From Zymoseptoria tritici IPO323 (Eukaryota > Ascomycota > Dothideomycetes > Mycosphaerellales > Mycosphaerellaceae), in NCBI RefSeq assembly GCF_000219625.1, contig NC_018218.1, forward strand, positions 3,472,001 through 3,536,000: a stretch of DNA of 64,000 nt, written 5' to 3'. The number at the start of each line of letters is the position of its first letter. Position 1 is the first letter of the stretch. Below the pieces are notes generated by a model. That model was not told the origin of the DNA. It was given only the letters and a program-made list of their open reading frames with translations, and did no database searches. Of this stretch, positions 13,508 to 24,585 are shown piece after piece. The position numbers were made by a program, and so were the translations under genes.

Positions 13508-15245
13508 TCAACCCATGACCATACCCTTCAATCCGGCCATGTCGCCCTCCTTGGCGGCAATCTCAAAGTAGCCATAGATGATCCTGGTTCGTATTAGCGA
13601 GCGCTTGCAAAGTCTGAAACAAGGCAACTTACGTGACAGCCATCAAGATACCAGTACCGCTGCCCAGAGCTCCCAGAAGATCGCTAGTGATGGACAACAC
13701 TCCAATGCATGCACCACCGAAAGCAGCAGCAGTTGGGATGACGCGCTTGAGCTCCCTGTACATGCTCTCATCGCGGTGTCCAGCCATGACCAATCCCTGC
13801 TCCTTCAATTGCTTGGCCACATCGCGTGGACTCGACCCAGAAACCTCAATCCAAGTCTTACTGAAGGCAGCGCAGGCAACGATCATGTAGACGGCGAAGA
13901 TGGCGGTATGAATCGGGTCCAAGAGAGCATCAGTGATGTTGAGAGGTGGGCTCATGTAGTAGACAAGACCGCTGATTGGGAGAACCTGAGAAGAACCCTC
14001 GCGAGCCTCCCACACGCCGATGAGTCTGATGAGGAGGTTCTCCGGAAGGCGGTTGTAGAGCATCTGCGAGACAAGGAAAACGTTGGAGGACAGAGCGGAC
14101 TGGAGCATGATGGGCATGTTCGAGGTGTAGAAAAGGCGGACGGGGTAAGAGCCACGCATTCCACGCTGACGCGAAGACTTGACTGGAATCTCGACACGGA
14201 ATCCTTTGGAAGGTTAGCTTTTAAAAGGCACTCCGTTCATCTGTTTTGCATACCTTGAAGGTAGATGACCACGCTGAAGACAGCAATGGTGGCCAGCAGG
14301 TTCATGACATTGGGCAAGTTCTGGCGGTAGAAAGCCTCACGGAGGGCCAGCTGCTTGTTCGGCCAGGTGATCAAGAGGTGGACCAGCGCAATGATGGCAC
14401 CCTCGAACTCGGGACCACGGCCAGTGTTGACAGTGGTTGGAGAGAACGCTTTCCAAACGATGGACTCGCAAATGTTGGTGGCAATGAAGAGAGAGATACC
14501 GCTGCCGAGACCGTAGCCCTTCTGCAAGAGCTCATCGAGGAGAATGACGATCAGAGCAGCAGTGAGAAGCTGAACGACCAAGAGAACGCAGATACCGGCA
14601 CCGAGATCAGCTGGTGGGCCGTAAAGTCCGGTAAGCACGTAAACGCAGGCCTGACCGAAAGACAAGATGATGGCAAGAAGCTTCTGAGCAGTCTGGTACA
14701 GCTCGCGATCGGACTTCAGGTCGAGGTTGACGTCAATGAGGTGGGTACCAGCGAGAAGCTGGAACACCATGCCGGAGGAGATAATCGGTGTGATACCGAG
14801 TTCCATGAGCGTTCCACGGTTACTCGCCATCATCATGCGCAGCCAGTAGAGCGGATCGGAGGTGTCTGATCATTGTCAATCCTTGCTCCATCTCTTGAGG
14901 TATCCAAGTCGCGCTCACCTGAAGACACAATGCCGTACAATGGCATCTGGCTCATCACCAAAAAGATCACCAGCGTGACGCTCGTCCATATTATCCGTTG
15001 CTGGAAAGGAACCTTGGTCTCGGGGACGGACACTTCGGGGATGAGGGGTGTGAACGGCTTCACGAGGTCGAGGAAACGGACTGCCAACAGGGATTCATTG
15101 TTAGCATGTGGTCGATAGTCGGTCGCGAAGAACAACAGGCTCTTGGGCAATGCGATGCGCTCGCGTCAAGTGCATCCATGCGATTCTGTATGCGCAATGC
15201 CTCCGCGTGAAATGGATACAAGGGGGAACACTCACGTCCAGACAT
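13508..15245 (-). CDS. SEC61: Sec61 alpha, ER protein-conducting channel
   Basis: Five exons: 15245-15236 (only 10 nt), 15080-14919, 14865-14254, 14203-13633 and 13583-13508. They give 476 residues, the usual length. The first exon, MSG plus one base, joins as [20 protein letters not shown], the canonical Sec61 start. The plug and first helices follow ([20 protein letters not shown], then [25 protein letters not shown]), and the protein runs to the C-terminal [14 protein letters not shown]. Ten membrane segments are expected. It forms the core of the translocon with Sec61 beta and gamma and imports secretory proteins into the ER. The long first intron (155 nt) separates the tiny start exon and may carry regulatory sequence. 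The call is secure. Confidence 0.97.
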
Positions 15246-15731
15246 TCTGTCTCCGGTTGATAGGAGCTGCGATCAGCTCCTAAGGTCTCTTTTCAAGGGC
15301 CCGACGTCGGTAATTGATCACAAGCGAATGTGATGAGGAATCGAAAGGGCGGGTGGAAAGAAGTAAAGGAGTGGTGTGTCGTGTGAGAGGATGATGGTGG
15401 TTGGAGCCGGGTGGTAGCAGATTTCCCTTGGACCAGCTGTCAATCTGGCTTCTTGGCGATTGCGGAGATGGACCCCTGATGCCGCGGACTATTCTATTCA
15501 TACCTAAGGCCCATCAAAGCCCATCAAATGGGAATGAACAACTTGGAAATCTGCATGACCTCGGGAACGTTTGATCAACGCTGCAACTTGCAGCATGTAC
15601 TATCTGTCGCATTGGATCTCGGGATATCTACTGCACATGCGCTGCCTGTTCCACAGCGCGACTGGATCTATCTCATCCTGTGACCTCTATCATGCCTCCA
15701 AAACGCCAACGCTGCCCATGCTGTCCGTGGT
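15246..15731. promoter_or_regulatory. SEC61 promoter region
   Basis: The 486 bp between the carrier gene's stop and the SEC61 start must hold the SEC61 promoter and leader. I see no clear TATA box. An unfolded-protein-response element was looked for by eye but none is convincing. Confidence 0.4.
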
Positions 15732-16809
15732 CTATACATCTATCCCCTTGATGCTCCTGTACAGCTTTTTGTGTTGCTCCAAGAAGAGAAATGTTGCGAT
15801 CGTATGCGGTCCGAGACGAATGAAGCTCGGCACCCATCCCTTGAATACCCATCCAATGCCCTCACTTGCCGTGATCCGCTTGACGAGAGGAATGAAGCCA
15901 TCCTTTGTGGATGCGCTCATGATCCGCGTCTTGATAACGTCGACAGGACTACACACAGTCGTTGCCACGAATCCAGCCATGAGCGACGCCGAGAAATGTG
16001 TTGTCAGACTGTCTCCCATGTTGGTGCGTTTCAACAGCTCCCTCTTGAAGACATCGTATGTTGCGAGCTGCGACGCGGTCATCAGCACCGCGCGGCTGCT
16101 GTTTGGCCAGATCCCGCGGAATATGCTCCCAAATCCTTCTTCCCGGACCATCCTAAGCAGACCATCTATTGCGTTCTTGTAGTTCCTCCGTTCGGCAGCC
16201 GGCAGGCCAGCATCGTTCTGCATGCGCACGTTCAAGATATCGGCCGGCGTCCCAGCCATACCTCCAAGCCAGCCAGATGTCGACGCCATTGCGATGAGAG
16301 CGGGAAGGGACGGTTGATTTACTCCATCGCTGAAGATCTCCTTCAACTTTTCGTATACGCCGAATCGTGTGGTACTGTAGGTGATTTGTCGTAGGAGCGA
16401 TGCGGTAAGCTGTAACGGGGAGTATTGATCAGCGTTGAAGCTTTGCTACGATCCAAAGGACGACCTTACACCGCGGTAGAGCCCAGGAACGCCATCAGCC
16501 TTGACAATACTCCCGGTCATCGCCAGCATGCCCTGTCGACCAGCTCCATGTGCTTGTGTTTGCAATCGGACCTGTCAAACCGGTGAGTCAAAATTGGTTG
16601 CAGCACATGCAGCTATAGTTGTTACCTTGACTGTAAGAAATGGTCAGTGTGCTGTGTACGCTTATGGCCACTCTATCGTACGTACGAAGATCTAGAGGAT
16701 GTGTTACGCATGCCGCGAGACAACTTGCGCTGCCTCCAAACCAGAGCGGGTAGTGTATTGCTCCATTGTGAACTGCCTCGCTCTTTACTGTGGTCTTTGT
16801 CGCGGCCAT
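15732..16809 (-). CDS. DIC1: Mitochondrial carrier, dicarboxylate carrier type
   Basis: Four exons: 16809-16686, a 5-nt microexon 16630-16626 (TCAAG), 16571-16470 and 16409-15732. They give 302 residues. Three carrier repeats are visible with signatures HPLDLLKVR, TPADILNVRM and SPVDVIKTRI, each followed by a glycine-rich loop (GLYRG, SIFRGIWPN, WVFKGWVPSFIRLGP). Overall similarity (WFGGSASCLAACVTHPLDL, RFGVYEKLKE, MAGFVATTVCSPVDV) fits the yeast Dic1 dicarboxylate carrier. Dic1 exchanges malate/succinate for phosphate across the inner mitochondrial membrane. The microexon is forced by the sequence: without it the first signature is broken and the frame lost. Another carrier specificity is possible. 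Confidence 0.88.
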
Positions 16810-17145
16810 GTTGTCATCGCTCCATGGGTAGGAAGGATTTGTAGGTTGTCGCCGGAATAATGCGACTGCGTAGGAGGATGGAGTCACTACCGTAGGTGGT
16901 TGTTCGATCGCACGGAAATATCTGGTAATAAGTTTTGGCTGAAGCTCTACCACGCGAATCCTTGGAAGGTTACGCGAGGCTCAGTCGTTTCTAGCGGGGA
17001 TAAGCGGTCATCTTGCAGCGGACTTCGGTCCATCAGTCGCCGTGCGCGTGTAAGGAACGGCTTTCGAGCTTCCTTGAGTGCATACCGACATCAATTGGTC
17101 TTCATCCCGGCATCAAGCCTCACAGCAGGACCATCGACCGAGCAA
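16810..17145. promoter_or_regulatory. Divergent promoter between two mitochondrial-protein genes
   Basis: 336 bp separate the divergent starts of the dicarboxylate carrier and the mitochondrial Phe-tRNA synthetase. Shared control of two nuclear genes for mitochondrial proteins is possible but only inferred. No defined motif is claimed. Confidence 0.4.
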
Positions 17146-18852
17146 ATGGTGAAGCTGAGCTGCTCACAGTCCACGCTTTGGGCATTGCCTAGCAGCTTGC
17201 GTGCGCTGATACGAGCTCGTCTCGCGGCATCCCATTCAAATGCCTTGTCGACAGGTCAGTCAAGCCCTCCCAAGCCACTTGGACTCCGATTTGCGCCTAT
17301 ACCACGGTTCTGCTGTACTGTCTGCTCGTCACGAGCCCTCACGACCTACAGCAAGATGCAGGATCCGGATCTATTCTCTGCTGTCGAGCTCATTCACCTC
17401 GTGGCTCCGGGAATAATTTAGTGCCCGACTAGATCCACAGAGTAGATGCTGACCATTGGCAACACAGATGCAAGACAGCAGCCCGTGACAATCGAGGGAA
17501 AAAAATATCCCGCAGACGAGTGGACTAACATTCCACCATCAATATTGGCGAACTATGGCCGAAAGCTACATGTTCAGCCAAACCATCCCATCTCAATCAC
17601 ACGGAAGCTGATTGAGTCTCGATTCGACGGCTTCCAAAATCACAACGATCTCAAGCCAGTCGTGACAGTGAAGCAAAACTTTGACTCCTTAGGCTTTGCA
17701 GCGGATCATCCAGGCCGCAGTAAGACCGACACGTACTACCTGAACAAAGACACTGTCTTGCGGACGCACACCTCAGCGCACGAAGTCGACGTCTTTCGGG
17801 CCAACACAAGCAACGGCTACACCATATCAGCGGATGTCTACCGCCGCGATGCAGTGGACAGGAGTCACTATCCCGTGTTCCATCAGATGGAAGGTGCCCT
17901 GACATGGGATCGCAATACTTTTCCCGATCGACATTCTCTCGTCAAGCAAATCGTCACAGACTCTGAAACCATTCCCAAGCATCATCTAGTCGTGGACGAT
18001 CCCAATCCGACTTTTCATCCAGCGAGAAACCCGCTACAGACCGAGTTCCATTCAGCAGAGGAAGCAGAGGCGATAGCCACTCATCTCAAACGATCACTAG
18101 AGAACATGGTCATTGCAATCTTCAATGAGGCTGACAAAGCTCTTGCTGCTGCTGGACAGGGTGTAGAGGCCGAACCAGAGCCATTGAAGGTCCGCTGGGT
18201 CGAGGCTTTCTTCCCACACACTTCGCCTTCATGGGAGCTCGAGGTTTGGTGGCGAGGTGACTGGCTGGAGGTCTTGGGCTGCGGCGTCATTGATCAACCA
18301 CTCCTCAACCGAGCAGGTGTGTCGTCAAGAGTTGGCTGGGCATTCGGCATCGGTCTTGAGAGGATTGCAATGCTTCTGTTTGGCATTCCAGATATCCGGC
18401 TATTTTGGAGCAAGGACCAACGATTCTTGTCCCAATTCGACGAGTCAAAGCCTATCAAGCGATACCAGCCCTTCAGCAAATACCCTGCAGCACCGAGAGA
18501 TGTCGCTTTTTGGCTGCCCAAAGCTGGTCCACTGATTGTCGAGACTCCAGCTTCTGTTTCATCTGCGCCTTCTCCAGCCGGCGGACAGCCCACGGAACCT
18601 CCAACCTCCCTCGCAGCTCCTGTGTTCCACGAGAACGACTTGATGGAAGTGGTTCGCAACACTGCAGGCGACAGCGTTGAAGATGTTGCTTTGATTGACG
18701 ACTTCAAGCATCCCAAGACCGGGCGGCAAAGCTTGTGCTATCGCATCACCTACCGAAGTTTGGAAAAGACACTCACGAACGAAGAAGCCAACTCCCTGCA
18801 CGAGCAGATACGGAGCGAGCTGGTGAGCAAATTCGGCGTGGAGTTGAGGTAG
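17146..18852 (+). CDS. MSF1: Mitochondrial phenylalanyl-tRNA synthetase
   Basis: Modelled as exons 17146-17254 and 17468-18852 (GTCAGT to ACACAG, with CTGAC 18 nt before the acceptor), giving 497 residues. Exon 1 encodes an Arg/Ser/Leu-rich, acid-free presequence (RALIRARLAASHSNALST) that should target the matrix. The class II catalytic domain shows HPGRSKTDTYYLN, LRTHTSAHE and motif 3 GWAFGIGLERIAMLLFGIPD. The C-terminal ferredoxin-fold anticodon-binding domain begins near KYPAAPRDVAFWLP and ends VSKFGVELR. It charges mitochondrial tRNA-Phe as a monomer, unlike the cytosolic heterotetramer. The first exon is inferred from phase and presequence character. An alternative in-frame start at 17446, inside the intron, would lack targeting. 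A Pro/Ser/Ala-rich insertion near residues 360-390 is unusual. Confidence 0.9.
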
Positions 18853-19362
18853 AGAAATATGGCCAACATCTGGCCCCGTATATACTATTGTACAAACATG
18901 GAGCCTGAGTCGTGCCGTGATCGACAGCGCCCTCCACACTCTTCTCGCTTGACAACCGTGAGGAGCATCGCACCTTGACCATCGGTATCTTGTGCCATTG
19001 TGATGTTATTTGCCTTCTCTTGCTGTACACTCCAGACGCGATCCATAATGCTATCAAATCGAAGCCGACATATTCCGAGAAACAGGGCCACAGCACATGA
19101 ATGTGCAAGGGCCGAGGCTACCCAGATTCACCTCTAGTTTTCGTGAGCGTGACGCTGTGTGGTGTGGGGAAACGGCCGAGCGGGCCTACCTTACCGTTGA
19201 CTACACGACCTGGACCTCTACTCTCCCTGTGCGCTCACGAGACTCATCCACATTGACTCACGATTGTGTTGTTATTGTTTTCTCTCGCTTTCGTTGTATG
19301 AGCACTCACACATTGTTGTTCCTCAGTCTCGTTGCTGGCCGTACGGCCACCCATTGCCCAGC
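18853..19362. other. Intergenic region upstream of the PDH kinase
   Basis: These 510 bp hold the 3' UTR of the synthetase and the promoter of the downstream kinase. No coding or RNA signal is recognised. Confidence 0.45.
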
Positions 19363-20878
19363 ATGTCGTGGAAGAAGTCTAGTATGTTGTAACAATGGAT
19401 CGCGATTGCTCGCATGACGCGGCTGACATTGTGCACAGCTCAGTTGATGGAGACCATCAAACATTACTCCAACTTCCCGGCGACTGGCGTGAGTCTACGG
19501 CAGATGGTACAATTTGGAAGCAATCCCTCCACTGGTATGACAGCTCCGCGAGTCCGGGATTCGAGAATGCTGATGTCGAGTCCGGTATAGGTACCCTGTT
19601 CCGAGCCTCCCAATTTCTGTCAGAAGAGCTGCCAATCCGCCTGGCGCATCGAGTACAAGAGCTGAGCGATCTTCCCGATGGACTGAATGAGATGGAAAGT
19701 ATAAAGCGAGTACAGGATTGGTACGCACAGTCATTTGAGGTACGAAGAGACACTGCAACAGACGGTTCGAAGGACATGACAGTTGACTCAGTCGTCAGGA
19801 AATCACCACGCTCTCGAAGCCGAACCTCAGCACAGAGATCAAGGAACGACTCTCGAGACCAGCAAAGAGCAACGGTAAATCACGCATACTCAGCGAGACT
19901 ACCGCCAATCCGAGTATCAAGCCTGGGCAGTACAAATCAGACATCAAGAGCTTCAGGAACGGTGGGAACGGCGAGAACGGCGCTGCGAACGGAGCTGCAG
20001 CGAAAACACGAGCAGCCGCCACGCGGCGCTACTTTACCGCGGCAGATGACGGCGACTGGCCTCCGGAACTGAACGACTACAACACTCGCTTCTCACAAAC
20101 TCTGGACAAGATCAAGAGACGGCACGACAGTGTTGTGACGACCATTGCACAAGGAATCTTGGAGTACAAGAGGAAACGACAACGGATGCAGATTGATAAC
20201 AACATTCAGGCCTTCTTGGATCGATTCTACATGTCGAGAATAGGAATTCGCATGTTGATTGGACAACACATAGCTCTGACGGATCAACGCTCACAAAATG
20301 ACCCGAATTATGTTGGAATCATTTGCACGAAGACCAACGTGAAGGAGCTGGCACAAGAAGCGATTGAGAACGCACGATTCGTGTGCGAGGATCACTACGG
20401 TCTTTTCGATGCGCCAAAGGTCAGGCTAGTATGCCCGAACGATCTGAACTTCATGTATGTCCCTGGTCACTTGTCACATATGCTCTTCGAGACGCTCAAG
20501 AACAGCTTGAGAGCCGTCGTGGAAAGGCACGGTCAAGAGAAGGAAGAATTTCCGGTGACTGATGTGATCATCTCGGAAGGACGGGAAGACATCACTATCA
20601 AGATCAGCGACGAGGGCGGTGGTATTCCACGAAGCAGCATCCCCTTGGTGTGGACCTACATGTACACAACCGTGGATCAAACGCCCAACCTCGACCCGGA
20701 CTTCAACAAATCCGACTTCAAAGCACCCATGGCCGGTTTCGGCTACGGTCTGCCTATATCTCGGCTTTACGCTCGCTACTTTGGAGGCGATCTTAAACTC
20801 ATCTCCATGGAAGGGTACGGCACAGATGTATATCTCCACTTGAACCGTCTAAGCTCCAGCTCGGAACCGCTGCAGTGA
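19363..20878 (+). CDS. Mitochondrial pyruvate dehydrogenase kinase
   Basis: Four exons: 19363-19381 (19 nt), 19439-19534, 19591-19739 and 19799-20878. They give 447 residues. The spliced N-terminus reads MSWKKSTQLMETIKHYSNF and continues PATGVSLRQMVQFG, with TLFRASQFLSEELPIRLAHRV next, the conserved PDHK regulatory bundle. The GHKL kinase domain shows an N-box (ETLKNSLRAVVE), G1 (DEGGGIPRSSI) and G2 (GFGYGLPISRLYARYFGG). This family phosphorylates and shuts down the E1 alpha subunit of pyruvate or branched-chain dehydrogenase in the mitochondrial matrix. A low-complexity insertion rich in Asn/Gly/Ala (about residues 130-165) lies between the two domains. Yeast has two paralogues (Pkp1, Pkp2) and I cannot tell which is closer. 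A distinct targeting peptide is not obvious. Confidence 0.93.
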
Positions 20879-21532
20879 CAACGACCAGTCATGAGGGACG
20901 AATGGAAATCGCCGATCGATCACGGTGAGGCCTCGATACCTTCGCTCCAGGGATTGGCGCGCGTCGGAAGACAAATCGAGAAAGGAGGGAATGCTGCAGC
21001 AGTTGGAGGCGAGCACGATCGCATTGCGGGCTTGACAATGGCTTCGCGGGCGATGAAGTTGAAGGCTGGTTCGAAGAAGGGGTCGACAATGAATTTGGGA
21101 TACCGCGAGATTAGCGCGAGGAGACAGGTTGGCGATGCCGAAGGCGTGGTGAACGCACAGTCCAGTGGGAACACGCCTTGGTGGAAAAATGTAGGCATGG
21201 AGGAGGGGATGTAAGAGCTGGCGATATTGTGTTTAAAAAGGAGCACAGCCGCCCAGGTGCTGGGCAGCGTCTTCTCTTGGTGGGCACTGCTATTCTTTTA
21301 ACAGCGGAACCGGTCACTCCTGGCGTATCACCAGTCGCTGATTTGTTAGGGCTTGGAGGAATGTACAGAGGCACGACGACATGGTTGAGATAATTGACGA
21401 ATGCCGAAAACGAGATCATACTTGAAGACTGCGCAGTCCACATCTTCCTCCAGGCGCGATCGCTGTCGTGGGAGCGAGTGATGTCGTGCCACTTCAACGC
21501 CGGCCTCTACCGAACGTGCTACATGTACGAGT
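20879..21532. other. Gap between convergent genes
   Basis: 654 bp between the stop codons of the PDH kinase and the P450. It contains only short frames without protein character, and I see no repeat or RNA gene. Confidence 0.45.
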
Positions 21533-23479
21533 TCAATCCCTCACAGCCTCGGTGAGCTTCACTAGCAGCGCCGGCTTCCACCACAACGTGAACTGTAAGT
21601 CACGTCAGCTAGGCAGTCCCTCTTGTTAGGTTGGTCCAAATCAACGCACCACCTGGCAACGCTCCAGCCAATCGTTCGACGCAGCATCCAACTCCATATC
21701 GAACGTCCAGATCATCTTGGCGACGATCAGGCGCAGCTCAGCGTAGGCTAGGTTCTTGCCCAAGCAGTTCCGCGGTCCGAAGCTGAAGGGCTGGCAGGCC
21801 GAGCGCTTGTCGTTGGCGTACTTGGGGTCGTCCAACCTATCATACGTTCGTCAGTAAAAGCTCCGTTGATCGGTACTCCAAGCGATGACATACCATCGTT
21901 CCGGGATGAACGCATCGGGATCCTTAAAATTCATCTCGGAATGGTATGCAGCATACTGGGAGATTGTCGTCGAGGTGCCTCCGGGCAGGTAGTATCCAGA
22001 GACCACCTCACCGCCCTCGGGAATTTTCCGGTTGAAGCCAGCGGGCACAGGAGGGAAGTATCGCAGCGCCTCCGAGATGACCGCAGCCAGGTAAGGAGCC
22101 TTGCTGACCTCCGCCACGTTAATATCGTGATAGTTATTCCAACGGCCACGGACCTCCTTCTTGAGCTTTTCGAGCACACGGGGGTTCCTGCAAAGCGCAT
22201 AGGTCGCGCCGCTAAGCAAAGTCGCTGTCGTTTCAGATCCCGCATTAATGAATAGCTGCGCATTCGAGTCGAGCTCTGCTCTGCTCATCTCATAGCCCTT
22301 CTCGCCATTGTTGGCCAGAATATGGCTCATGAAGTCTGGACGCTGGGTCTCTCTGTCGATACGTTTCTGGACCTGCGATGAGATCCATTTCTGGTAGTTC
22401 ACACGGACATTTGGGGATGGTATGGTCTTCTTGTCCACGAGCAGGCCCATGAAATGCTTCGCGAGAGGGAACTTTCGGAAGATGTAAGTGAAATGTATAG
22501 CCTTTAGACCTTCGAGCAACATTGCGATGTATTTGTGGGTTTCTTTGTTTTGGAGGCAGCCGAATGGCTCTCCAAAGAGCAGATCCGCGATGATGTCGAA
22601 GCTGACGGGAGTTAGTGACGCAAAGGCATTGTTTGGAAGATTACGGGGGGCCCGTACGTTGTCCAATTGTACCACTGGGCCATATCGACAGGTTTCTTCT
22701 CCGTGCGGATGGTGTCCCTCAAGCCATCAACCAGTTGATCGACGTATCTGTTGACCAAAGGCTCTTGCTCGGTCAGAGCTTTCTCGGAGAATGCGTTCGA
22801 GAGCAGTCTTCTTCCTTTCGAATGTTGCTCATCTTTCGCCAGCAGTATACTCGGGGCTCCGTTCACAGGCGGCGGAAACCACGCTGGATCCTGAAATGCG
22901 CATTAGTGATGGCGGGAGGATCTGTGGCCGGAAGAGATCAGAACCTTTTGCGTATTGAGATGACCTTTTAATTTGCCAGTTCTGAATCCATAAATATCAC
23001 CCCAAGCAGTCTCTCCGGATATGAAGGACACCTCGCTAGAATCACAAAGCGCAAAGTCAGCCATTGCTCGCAACGGAATACAAGGTGCGGCACAGGCTGA
23101 AGCCTGCTGACACGGCCCAAGAGATGATCTCAGACTGAACCGCAAAGCCTCTGTCTTTGAGTCTTACTCGGGCGAGATACGGACAACCTCTCCATACTGC
23201 TTGTGCAGATCGACTGTCATTTTGGCCGTGGTACCAGCCAGCATATGACGGATGTATGGGATCCGGGAAAGAGCGTTGATCCTCGGGCCTGGGATATGCT
23301 TGAGAGGACTGAATAGAACATGTTGTATAGCAGTCACGACAAAGTACGCGGCGGCCTATTGAGTCAAGCGCTGTCAGTACAAACACAGAAAACAGTAGAA
23401 GTGGTTCACTCACCAATGCAACAAGTAGTCCTACGATAGTCCAGGGCTTGCCAGCAAGTCGATCACGAAGCGAGTCCAT
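21533..23479 (-). CDS. Cytochrome P450 monooxygenase
   Basis: Seven exons: 23479-23414, 23355-23168, 23035-22945, 22890-22658, 22601-21894, 21836-21653 and 21592-21533. They give 509 residues, full length. The N-terminal anchor ([19 protein letters not shown]) is followed by a proline-rich hinge ([15 protein letters not shown]). [47 protein letters not shown], the I-helix [14 protein letters not shown] and the K-helix SEALRYFPP (ExxR) then follow. The heme loop is [11 protein letters not shown], with the thiolate Cys at residue 453. The last exon supplies the family-typical ending [17 protein letters not shown]. It resembles the CYP65-like, isotrichodermin C-15 hydroxylase group. The substrate is unknown, and the flanking genes are housekeeping. 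Intron 3 has a weak GTTCTG donor. Confidence 0.9.
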
Positions 23480-23785
23480 CCTGTACACGGCAAGAATTTG
23501 GAATGAAAGAAATATGTACTGCCTTGTCGATCCGCCTCGATGTCGAGACGAGAGGGAAACTTTAAGGCAAGACAGTATTGTAAACTGGCGGATTAGATCG
23601 GATGGCGACAGCGCATCTGCTAATGCAGACGGATACGGCGGCAATTCTTCTGATCCTCGCAGGCATGCACCAAATTGCATTAGTGTCGGTGTGGTGCCCA
23701 AGAGTGCTCAGCGAGGTGGTGCAGGATTGTCATTGCGTGGATGCCGCCAGTTTGAACAGCAAGTAAGAAAGCTGCCGTGGAGAGC

Positions 23786-23793
23786 TATTGGAG
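23786..23793. repeat. Left target-site duplication of the MITE
   Basis: TATTGGAG, identical to 24099-24106 on the other side of the element. Confidence 0.65.
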
Positions 23794-24098
23794 CCCAGAT
23801 GTTATTTGGCGCTTGGCCAATCCTTATTTGGCGCTTTACCTACAACCTCGCATTAGAGCCTCCGGCGGCTAGAATAGTTTTGCTAACCTTTTAAACGAGC
23901 CTATGCCTCACGCGCTCGGGTATCGTACGCCCGTCGCTGTCCTCGCAAGCTCAGGCTCCTTAGTACTCACTTCCCTCGTTGCGATGCGCTCGTCGCCTCG
24001 CGAAGTCGCAACTTCGGCTCGCTTGTCCGTGCACTACTTACATTACGTGAGGGAAAAGCGCCAAATAAGAAAAAGTTAAGCGCCAAATAACACTTAGG
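23794..24098. mobile_element. MITE-like non-autonomous DNA transposon, 305 bp
   Basis: Terminal inverted repeats of 21 bp, CCCAGATGTTATTTGGCGCTT at the left and CCTAAGTGTTATTTGGCGCTT when the right end is reverse-complemented, match at 18 positions. The element is flanked by a perfect 8-bp direct repeat, TATTGGAG (23786-23793 and 24099-24106), which looks like a target-site duplication. Each end carries a second inner copy of the motif TTATTTGGCGCTT. The interior is GC-rich, non-coding and rich in CG-containing short repeats. An 8-bp duplication fits hAT-type elements, but no transposase is present to confirm the superfamily. It sits about 315 bp upstream of the P450 start. Confidence 0.75.
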
Positions 24099-24106
24099 TA
24101 TTGGAG
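24099..24106. repeat. Right target-site duplication of the MITE
   Basis: TATTGGAG, identical to 23786-23793. Confidence 0.65.
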
Positions 24107-24585
24107 GCTCATCCGGGTCATCCTTGCTGACTTGACACGGCCACGCTGCACACCGCGCGGTCTGCTGCTCAGATGCTTTCAGCTCCTCCATCGTCATGTA
24201 GACCGGGTCATACTATTTCGGGCTGATCTAGTTCAGCCGCTCGACAAACGATTGGTGAGGCGGAATAGATCAGCAGCCGACAGAGGAGGAGCAGAGGAGG
24301 ATGTGCTCGCACGCTGCAGAATCCCGGCTTCGGAAGATCGGCAGCCGTCGGTAGAGCTTGGAGCATGCTGGCCATCCATGCTGACCAAGACAAAAGTTGT
24401 GAGAGCGAGCATCATCCAGCAGTATTTATTGCCGACCAGACAATTTCCATGTCAGAAGTCCAGATTGGCGTTCATCCGTCTGACAAGACACTCGATGCTT
24501 GATTGTATGGATGCGACGGTGGTTTACATCGGGATCTGGCCGATCCTCCGACAGCTGTATGCACCGTGGAGGAAGAATTCGGCGG

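Larger units (their letters stand above)
23480..24585. other. Long intergenic region upstream of P450
   Basis: 1106 bp between the P450 start and the CTF8 stop. The centre is a MITE-like element (23794-24098, separate entry). The rest holds the P450 promoter (23480-23785) and the CTF8 3' flank, and shows no credible ORF. Confidence 0.55.

Noticed and set aside
16571..16685. Simple one-intron model for the dicarboxylate carrier without a microexon
   Set aside because: Joining 16686 directly to 16571 shifts the frame and destroys the first carrier signature, while the two-intron model restores it with good splice sites.
21641..21660. P450 ending at the in-frame stop at 21641
   Set aside because: It would lose the conserved C-terminal strand. 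A small intron (21652-21593) leads to [17 protein letters not shown], the expected ending.
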